NCBI RefSeq assembly: GCF_021462225.1
Contig: NC_061800.1
Coordinates: 6,768,501-6,832,500, forward strand
Length of the DNA: 64,000 bases
From: Girardinichthys multiradiatus
Lineage: Eukaryota > Chordata > Actinopteri > Cyprinodontiformes > Goodeidae
Reading direction: 5' to 3'
Shown here one piece after another: positions 56,741 to 64,000 of the stretch. Under the pieces are notes generated by a model. The model saw only the letters and a program-made list of their open reading frames with translations. It was not told where the DNA came from and did not search any database. Within the stretch, counting starts at the first letter, position 1. Every line of letters begins with the position of its first letter. The position numbers and the translations under genes are program-made.

Positions 56741-57367
56741 ACTACAGAAATAACTGGTCCAATTTCATACTGAATCATGAATAACCTTAAAAAAACATAT
56801 TTTTCTGCCAAAAGCTATAATGTTACAAAAAATAAATATATAAAAACATGAGTTATATCGGTTTGTGAAGGTACATTTACAAAAAGGGCTGCAGTATGGC
56901 TTGTTTAGAAGGGATTTCAGGGAAAAACTATTTATTAAGGAATGTTTCTTCCTTCTTCAACAGAAGAGAAGTTAAATATTGCCAAATACTGCAAATTAGC
57001 ACAAAGGCCTCTTTCCACCTATCAAGTAAAGGAGTGGAGGGTTCATGATTTGGGCTCGATTTGTAGCCAAAGGACCTTAGCATCGTTGCCTTGTGTTTTT
57101 CGTTGCATTTTTAATAGGTTGTATTTTCTTTTTAGTAAGCCCTGGTAAGGAGGAAATAACTCTTTCTTTGTATGCAGTGAGAAATTTAAAATTGTTAGCC
57201 GCAGTTAGTTTTTACTGTGATTTTAAAAGAGAAATCTTCTCCTAATAAATGCCCATAAAAAAAGTTTTTGTATATTTTTATTTTGTATTCCCTTATTGGT
57301 GCTGGGTCTTGTAGAGTTTGTGTGTTTGGAGCTACGTTGGAGTTAAACCATTTTTTTTATGTTTCAG

Positions 57368-57468
57368 GTTCCTGCCCAGCTTGGCTCGGGCCTCTTTAGA
57401 AAAGTCCCTCACCAGCAGCTCTATACAGGACACTCCGGATCCTGCTGGGCAAACACGTGACTACACAT
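57368..57468 (+). CDS. vwa8: vwa8 exon 18
   Basis: Residues 686-719 and one base: FLPSLARASLEKSLTSSSIQ, DTPDPAGQTRDYT. The first half matches human (RFLPSLARSALEKNL); the second half is variable. Acceptor ATGTTTCAG, donor ACAT|GTGAGT. Confidence 0.93.
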
Positions 57469-57698
57469 GTGAGTTCCACTCACTGTTGTTGGATTTCAAA
57501 ACGTTTTATTTATAACATTTCAAGGAAAAACCTTTTAGAATTTCAGTTTCTATTTTTTGACAGCAATAAAACCACAACAGTTGCAGCTCTATAATTCTTT
57601 TTCTAATTTCTTTGATTCTATGTTTATAAACTATAAGAGCCAAATATTTCCTGTTTTATATTTGTTTATTACCTGAGCCTCATGATGTGTAATTTACA

Positions 57699-58560
57699 GT
57701 GGCTTGTGAAAGTATTCATACCCCTTGAACTTTTCCACATACTGTCATATTACAACCACAAACATAAATACATTTTATTGGAACTTTGTGTGAAAGACCA
57801 AAACAAAGTGGTATACAAGTGTAAAGTTGAACAAAAATTATGCATGACTTTTTTTTTTACAAATAAAAAACTGGTTGCAAAGCCATTTGTAGGACTTTAA
57901 GATGCTAGTAAACCAAACAGTTTTAACAAGATTTAACAGTAAGAAATAGAGACTGAGCATAATTGGCTTCATGGGAGAGTTCTAAGACAAAACCCACTGC
58001 TGACCAAAAAGAACACACAGACCTGTCTCATTTTTGCCAAAAACATCTTTATGATCACCAAAGAAATTGGGAAAATATGTCATAGACTGACCACAGAGAA
58101 ACATTTTTGAAGGTGTGTGTCATGTTATGTCTGATCTAAAACTGACCTAGAATTACAGTCAAGTATGGTGGTGGTATTGTGAGGTTCTGGGGCTGCTTTG
58201 CTTCCTCAAGACCTGCATGACTTTCCATAATTGACAGAATCATGAATTTTTGTCTCTAACAAAATATCATGCAGGAGAATGTCTACTCATCAGTACAGGA
58301 CCTTAAGCCTAAGCACACTTTGGTTCTGCAGGACACGAAAAGTTACTGCCTTTCTGTGGGGAGATGCCTTGCATTCTCAACTAAAGGCAATAAGAAGCAT
58401 CCAGACTGTTTTCAGTAACAAGTCTAAAAGCCAGGTTCTGTCTGTGTTTTTGCCAAAGCTGGTGTGGAGAGATTATAGAGCAACACATGCCGCTATCACA
58501 TTTTTCCCAGTATTCTTTGCAGGAAGTGGGCTTACCCATAATCCTCTAGTGTGGACTAAT
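57699..58560 (+). mobile_element. decayed Tc1-like relic in intron 18
   Basis: The left end reads CAGTGGCTTGTGAAAGTATT after TA at 57697-57698. Later pieces: GTATGGTGGTGGTATTGTGA and TCTGGGGCTGCTTTGC (GGGSxxxWGCFA block), then ATGCAGGAGAATGTCTACTC. The right end is not clear. Stops throughout. Confidence 0.65.
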
Positions 58561-58728
58561 TTTCTTTGATTCCTTTTCATGTGTGGATTACTTGGGTTGT
58601 TAACAACATCTGCTGTAAACCTTATGTCAATAGAAATATAAAAAAGATATTTACAGAGGGAACATTGACATGTCCAGTGCTCTTTTTACCTGCTGTAATG
58701 GTTGACTGTATTCTCTATATTCCGCCAG

Positions 58729-58835
58729 GTGTGGTTCAGGAAGGTGTGTTGACCATCGGCAAAGTGTCAACTCCCATCTACAGCCCCAACCAGAAGATGA
58801 AGGTTCCAGACGTGCTCTTCTATGACAATCCTCAG
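58729..58835 (+). CDS. vwa8: vwa8 exon 19
   Basis: Residues 720-755: CVVQEGVLTIGKVSTPIYSP, then NQKMKVPDVLFYDNPQ. Close to human (KMKVPDVLFYDNIQ). Acceptor CCGCCAG, donor CAG|GTAATA. Confidence 0.96.
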
Positions 58836-59475
58836 GTAATACAGCAGACAACAACCTGATACACTGCATACCACTGTTTCAGTCAGATCTGAGAATGATC
58901 ATGTGGAACAAGAGGGGAGATGTATCACCAGGACATAACTTTAGAAATACTCTCATTAGTCTTAGTTTTTACTGTTGTGTCAAACAGAAAGATCCCTCTG
59001 AGCATTCGTCACTTAATTACTGTAAACAGATCTAAACTGTATGTGTATCAATGTGTTGGAGTTCACTTATACAACTTGAGGTCCTCAAAAAAAATGTTGC
59101 TTTGAGAGCTGGTACTCGCTTGTATCTCCTGAGGACATATTGTTTGCTGCACCCTTTGGGTAACTCAATAAAATCTTCCTCAGTAAGATGTGTGTGAGCT
59201 CTGATTGCTTGTATTATGTCACAAGGAAATGGCTCCAATTCAAATCTTTACACTTTTTGCCTTTTAAACCTTTTACTTGCTTTGCACAGTGGCTCTCAAG
59301 AGCCCACACAGCCTCGTGAAGATTCTAGGCTTTGTAATGTAAAAATGGGATCGTGATAAATCATTTCAAAACTTACTTCTAAACGTATACTGTACAATAC
59401 CTAGTTTGATCTAAAAAAGTAACCCAACAGTAAGAAGTGACACACCTGCTCAGAGCTCAAATATTTGGACTAGAA

Positions 59476-59660
59476 CAGTGCCCAGGGGTCGATGTCCTGC
59501 AGGTTTTAGATGTGTCCTTCCTCCAACACAGCTATTCAAATGGCCAAATTACTTCCTTGCATGTTATTGAACCATTAATTTGATTCAGATGTGTTGAATA
59601 AGGGCAGCATATAAAACATGCAGGTCACCAGCCCTAGAGGACTGACTTTGGACACCACTG
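59476..59660. mobile_element. hAT-type MITE, 185 bp
   Basis: Left end CAGTGCCCAGGGGTCGATGT; right end on the minus strand CAGTGGTGTCCAAAGTCAGT. Flanks GACTAGAA and GACTCGAG agree at 6 of 8 bases, as an aged 8-bp target duplication. Related to the element at 32784-33026. Confidence 0.6.
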
Positions 59661-60180
59661 GACTCGAGTATGCTAACACAGGATGCATGCAGATCTGGGT
59701 GTGCAGACACAACACCATATATGTCTTCTGCTTTGATGATTAAAACTACTACACGTTTCCTAGCTTGCATGGTCTAAACATAGGGAGAAACACATTTTGT
59801 TCTACTCATGTCCTTGAAGTAGTCACGTTTCATGCCTTCAGTTAAGCTGATTCTGTGTATGTTGGGATAAGGTTTAAAAAATTGTGTCCAACTGCATCAG
59901 GATGAGGTCCTTTTGCAGTGACATCACCGTCTCGTTTCTCATTTGTTTCCATAAATAAGAGTCAACTAACCATCTGGGGGTTACAGCTCAATGCTTTAAC
60001 AGTTCCCCAAAATGTTCAGATAATCATCAGCTGAATTAGTGAGAAATTAGGTCAGGTTGTCGTCAGTTGGAGCCTCTCCAAGCATTCAGCATGCCAAGCT
60101 GAGTGACCTCTTATTTACAGAGCATTTGCATAGAGTAGTAAGAGACTAAGTAGTTTTATTTGGTCATTATTGCAACATTT

Positions 60181-60233
60181 CAACTTGGAGACACCACTCT
60201 CTTGCAGTGGTGTCTCTGTGCATCTCCAAGTTG
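60181..60233. repeat. imperfect palindrome in intron 19
   Basis: Outer arms CAACTTGGAGA (60181-60191) and TCTCCAAGTTG (60223-60233) and inner arms GAGACACCACT (60188-60198) and AGTGGTGTCTC (60206-60216) are all exact. The two stems share the GAGA and are separated on one side by a 6-base offset, so only one full stem, or a bulged combination, can form at a time. Confidence 0.85.
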
Positions 60234-60345
60234 CTCATGCTTTGAAATTTTACAAACTGCTTAAGGTACAGTGCCAAATGCATTGGAAGGCAAAGCAGAA
60301 ACGCTACTGAAATGCAACGCAGATATGCAACAGTGTACGGGGGTA

Positions 60346-60731
60346 TGGCTGAAACAATCGGATTAATCGTGATTCATCGACTATTGAAATAATCGTCAAC
60401 TAATTTAAACTAATTTAGTAATTAAATAATCTGGACTATACTCATTCTAAAACATGACATTTGCTCAAAGAACAACCAACTCAGAGCAGTAATTAGGCCA
60501 AAATTGCACAAAAAATATACATGTTTTGCATTTAAGATGCAAAACTTTCTTTTTCTGTAAAAATGCTCTATCCAGAACTTCTCAAGTGGCATAGTTTTAT
60601 CTTCACCTGGTTCAAATTCTGTGAAATAATTTTCTATAAGCACCTTTTGCTATCAGATTATTAATTGATTAATCGAAAAAAATTGTCGACAGATAAATCA
60701 GTTACCAAAATAATTCTTAGTTGCAGACCTA
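60346..60731. mobile_element. MITE with ATAATCG-type inverted ends
   Basis: The left side reads GGCTGAAACAATCGGATTAA. The right side ends GTTGCAGACCTAG, the reverse of GGTCTGCAACT. TTAATCG/CGATTAA words cluster at both ends, as in a common vertebrate MITE. Confidence 0.55.
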
Positions 60732-61462
60732 GATGGGGGTATAGAGCTCAGGTCTTCTGTTTTTATCAATGCTATGACTCCAGAAAGACAGCAGTGTGTG
60801 GAATAGCCTGAACATGTACCTGGCTCTCCACAGAAGCAGATCCTGCCTGTTGGGGGGGAAATATTCCCAAACTTTTTCTGATGCTCCATTTAGGTTTCTT
60901 TGTTCGTAGGGTTCATGCTCATAAGTTGTGATTGTTTTTCAGCCTCTGCTTGTATGATGATTTCATTCCCCTGCGCTCCACTTTGTAACTTTAACTTGAG
61001 GTGATTTTAGAAATGAACACTTTAATCAGCCCTCTAAGACTGGATGATAAAGCATGCACAGCATTGCCGAGTTTGACTGCAGCCATTTCCAGATATGCTA
61101 GTTTTTGTTCACTTTGTCATTAGTGTTGGTCAGCGACGCCCCGTGTCACTAAACCGCAAAATGCCCAGAAACAGGCCAACACAGGAAAAAACACCCTGAC
61201 ATCCTCTGGCAAGCAGAATAACGCCGTGCGACCCAGATTCATGTCCTCCTGCTCTCAGTCTTCGCCCTGCCCCTTTTCTACATGTTGGAGGGTGAAAAAG
61301 TGGAAGAAAGGGATGAGAGGGTGCCTTACTTTACCAATGACCTGTTTTCAGAGTAGAAGCATATGAGAAGAAGAGACATCAGTGTATAACTGCATTCAAA
61401 GGCGTGTGTGAATACACAAACCGATTCATTCACCGATTTTTCTCATGTGTATGTCTTTGTAG
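60732..61462 (+). other. vwa8 intron 19, 3' end, nothing recognised
   Basis: No repeat or exon recognised before the exon 20 acceptor ATGTCTTTGTAG. Confidence 0.45.
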
Positions 61463-61534
61463 CACATGATGGTGATGGAGGACATGTTGAAAGACTTTCT
61501 GTTAGGAGAACACCTCCTCTTGGTGGGCAACCAG
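61463..61534 (+). CDS. vwa8: vwa8 exon 20 (start of third Walker A)
   Basis: Residues 756-779: HMMVMEDMLKDFLLGEHLLL, then VGNQ. In VWA8 the next exon should continue GVGKN to finish the P-loop; it is not in this window. 24 codons, phase 0, donor CCAG|GTGGGT. Confidence 0.96.
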
Positions 61535-62494
61535 GTGGGTAAAATATCACAACTCATGTTATTCTGCAGTATTTTATTTGAAGTTGCATCCACAGATATT
61601 TTTAGAGCCACTGTCAGTGAAGATTCAGTGCTAGTCATTGTTGCACCCTCACTTGTAATGCTAAGTCATGTCTTCGCAGGGTTAGTTGTTTCTGTCTGAG
61701 CGGTAAAATAGGACACACATGTCAGCTCTACTTGACCATGGAGGAAAGTTATGAAACAGGCTCCCAGCATCCTGTAGTCAACCTCCAACATTCACGTCTG
61801 ACAGATGAACACTGTACCATCCCTTCTAGGATTCTGAGTGACCCCCAGTATAAACGAGTGCATGCATGGAAAAAGCCCGGGTGGGAGAAGCTATTTGCAA
61901 ATTAGAGTGCACGAACATGCAAGGGTGAAGCTGAGACACTAAGAGCTGTCAAAGCGGATCACTGGATCGGTGACGGAGCGGCCGAAAGGTCCTGCAGCCT
62001 CTGTGGGAAGCCAGTGGGAGTCCCACAGAACACCCCCTGTCAAAGCAAAGCTGCATCAAAACCAGGGGAACTCTACTGGCTCTCCCTGTAACAATCTGCT
62101 GTCAGCACATGGATTTCGCATCTCCTAAAACTTACTCCACAGCTATGGCCTGTGTAAAGAAAGATTACTGTCTGTTTATCCATTTGTCAGAATGGAACAA
62201 GTCATGTGGTTGCAAAAGAAGGCAGTTTTATGGAGGCTTAGGGGTTTAGGGTTCATCACATGATATGTGAAAACTGGACAGTTATAAAGGAGTTTATGAT
62301 CTCATCAGCTATCATGTCTTAGTTAATAAATATTTGATACAGTTTCCAACACTTGTTTAATGTGGATTTACTTAATTGTTGCAAATAAAAATGAAGTAAT
62401 GATTAACTAGAACTGTGGGTGATGTAGGGTATCCTATCACAGAAAGTGTCACTTATAAACTTGTAGTGAAGTTGTGAATCTTCAGCAGTATGTA
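61535..62494 (+). other. vwa8 intron 20, nothing recognised before the Tc1 insertion
   Basis: No exon of vwa8 or repeat family seen. TA at 62493-62494 is the left target site of Tc1 copy C. Confidence 0.5.
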
Positions 62495-64000
62495 CAGGTC
62501 CTTCTCAAAAAATTAGCATATTGTGATAAAGTTCATTATTTTCTATAATGTAATGATGAAAATTTAACATTCATATATTTTAGATTCATTGCACACTAAC
62601 TGAAATATTTCAGGTCTTTTATTGTCTTAATACGGATGATTTTGGCATACAGCTCATGAAAACCCAAAATTCCTATCTCACAAAATTAGCATATTTCATC
62701 CGACCAATAAAAGAAAAGTGTTTTTAATACAAAAAACGTCAACCTTCAAATAATCATGTACAGTTATGCACTCAATACTTGGTCGGGAATCCTTTGGCAG
62801 AAATGACTGCTTCAATGTGGCGTGGCATGGAGGCAATCAGCCTGTGGCACTGCTGAGGTCTTATGGAGGCCCAGGATGCTTCGATAGCGGCCTTTAGCTC
62901 ATCCAGAGTGTTGGGTCTTGAGTCTCTCAACGTTCTCTTCACAATATCCCACAGATTCTCTATGGGGTTCAGGTCAGGAGAGTTGGCAGGCCAATTGAGC
63001 ACAGTGATACCATGGTCAGTAAACCATTTACCAGTGGTTTTGGCACTGTGAGCAGGTGCCAGGTCGTGCTGAAAAATGAAATCTTCATCTCCATAAAGCT
63101 TTTCAGCAAATGGAAGCATGAATTGCTCCAAAATCTCCTGATAGCTAGCTGCATTGACCCTGCCCTTGATAAAACACAGTGGACCAACACCAGCAGCTGA
63201 CACGGCACCCCAGATCATCACTGACTGTGGGTACTTGACACTGGACTTCTGGCATTTTGGCATTTCCTTCTCCCCAGTCTTCCTCCAGACTCTGGTACCT
63301 TGATTTCCGAATGACATGCAGAATTTGCTTTCATCCGAAAAAAGTACTTTGGACCACTGAGCAACAGTCCAGTGCTGCTTCTCTGTAGCCCAGGTCAGGC
63401 GCTTCTGCCGCTGTTTCTGGTTCAAAAGTGGCTTGACCTGGGGAATGCGGCACCTGTAGCCCATTTCCTGCACACGTCTGTGCACGGTGGCTCTGGATGT
63501 TTCTACTCCAGACTCAGTCCACTGCTTCCGCAGGTCCCCCAAGGTCTGGAATCGGCCCTTCTCCACAATCTTCCTCAGGGTCCGGTCACCTCTTCTCGTT
63601 GTGCAGCGTTTTCTGCCACACTTTTTCCTTCCCACAGACTTCCCACTGAGGTGCCTTGATACAGCACTCTGGGAACAGCCTATTCGTTCAGAAATTTCTT
63701 TCTGTGTCTTACCCTCTTGCTTGAGGGTGTCAATTGTGGCCTTCTGGACAGCAGTCAGGTCGGCAGTCTTACCCATGATTGGGGTTTTGAGTGATGAACC
63801 AGGCTGGGAGTTTTAAAGGCCTCAGGAATCTTTTGCAGGTGTTTAGAGTTAACTCGTTGATTCAGATGATTAGGTTCATAGCTCGTTTAGAGACCCTTTT
63901 AATGATATGCTAATTTTGTGAGATAGGAATTTTGGGTTTTCATGAGCTGTATGCCAAAATCATCTGTATTAAGACAATAAAAGACCTGAAATATTTCAGT
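62495..64000 (-). mobile_element. Tc1 element copy C (runs off the window edge)
   Basis: The left end matches copies A and B. The inner part of the right inverted repeat starts at about 63905. By comparison with copy B (1610 bp) the element should end near 64104. Antisense to vwa8 in intron 20. Confidence 0.95.
62772..63776 (-). CDS. Tc1 transposase copy C, uninterrupted 334-residue frame
   Basis: DDE transposase that excises the element and inserts it at TA. ATG at 63776, stop at 62772, no frame break. The paired-like DNA-binding region EGKTQKEISERIGCSQSAVS lies at residues 21-40, with a GRKKCGRKRC basic linker after it. Catalytic blocks FSDESKF, FQHDLAPAH and [11 protein letters not shown] give DD34E. 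Length is normal for Tc1 (about 340). Unlike copies A and B it has no stop or deletion; activity cannot be judged from sequence alone. The long inverted repeats are only partly inside the window. Confidence 0.95.
   Translation of the reverse strand: MGKTADLTAVQKATIDTLKQEGKTQKEISERIGCSQSAVSRHLSGKSVGRKKCGRKRCTTRRGDRTLRKIVEKGRFQTLGDLRKQWTESGVETSRATVHRRVQEMGYRCRIPQVKPLLNQKQRQKRLTWATEKQHWTVAQWSKVLFSDESKFCMSFGNQGTRVWRKTGEKEMPKCQKSSVKYPQSVMIWGAVSAAGVGPLCFIKGRVNAASYQEILEQFMLPFAEKLYGDEDFIFQHDLAPAHSAKTTGKWFTDHGITVLNWPANSPDLNPIENLWDIVKRTLRDSRPNTLDELKAAIEASWASIRPQQCHRLIASMPRHIEAVISAKGFPTKY

Larger units (their letters stand above)
19551..64000 (+). other. vwa8: vwa8 gene, 5' part (20 exons seen; continues past the window)
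   Basis: VWA8 is a large (about 1900 residues in human) AAA+ ATPase of mitochondria with a C-terminal von Willebrand A domain. It is related in architecture to midasin-type multi-AAA proteins. All 20 exons below use GT-AG junctions and join in one frame without a stop, giving 779 residues that match the vertebrate family closely. The window covers a presequence, a first AAA module with a degenerate P-loop (GPPGPLRRS), a second with a good Walker A (GAKGCGKS), and the first half of the third Walker A (VGNQ, at the end of exon 20). The remaining exons, including the VWA domain, lie to the right of 64000. Confidence 0.95.

Overview
This window is vertebrate nuclear DNA, almost certainly from a teleost fish; the species cannot be named from sequence alone. 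The evidence is two adjacent multi-exon genes with ordinary GT-AG introns, in the head-to-head order known for human 13q14 (DGKH and VWA8), embedded in repeats typical of fish: several Tc1-type DNA transposon families, L2, Rex-like and RTE-like LINEs, tRNA-headed SINEs and hAT-type MITEs. There are no bacterial-style genes, rRNA genes, CRISPR arrays or independent tRNA genes.

Layout. Positions 1-15811 are intron 1 of dgkh, a diacylglycerol kinase gene read on the minus strand. Only its first coding exon (15812-16081) is securely inside the window. The intron holds an LTR-element remnant, a full-length Tc1 element (5710-7277), older Tc1 relics and MITEs, a CpG-rich patch with an NRF1-type palindrome (about 10255-10440), and a possible alternative first exon (3425-3619). 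Positions 16082-19550 separate the two genes and contain both promoters plus AT-rich repeat debris.

From 19551 to the right edge runs vwa8, read on the plus strand. I placed 20 exons that join in frame into the first 779 residues of a mitochondrial AAA+ ATPase; the rest of the gene lies beyond the window. Its introns are full of mobile elements. Intron 1 holds a 23-bp minisatellite split by an L2 LINE whose ORF1 carries a decayed SGNH-esterase-like domain, then a Tc1 relic with a nested MITE. Intron 3 holds a Tc1-like element with DD36E spacing, fused to a piece of another Tc1. Intron 4 holds SINEs and hAT MITEs, one carrying an inverted copy of sequence about 600 bp away. Intron 12 holds a Rex-like LINE cut by a Tc1 element at TA. 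Intron 17 holds an RTE-like LINE. Intron 20 holds a Tc1 copy with an uninterrupted 334-residue transposase that runs off the window edge.

The two host genes are not known to act together: DGK-eta phosphorylates diacylglycerol in signalling, and VWA8 acts in mitochondria. Their adjacency is conserved synteny rather than a pathway. The most notable observations are the possibly functional Tc1 copy, the nested insertions whose empty sites can be read, introns splitting two separate Walker A motifs of VWA8 at the same place, the templated inverted insertion, the NRF1/ETS/CpG patch and the esterase-bearing LINE. I found no convincing wholly new system.
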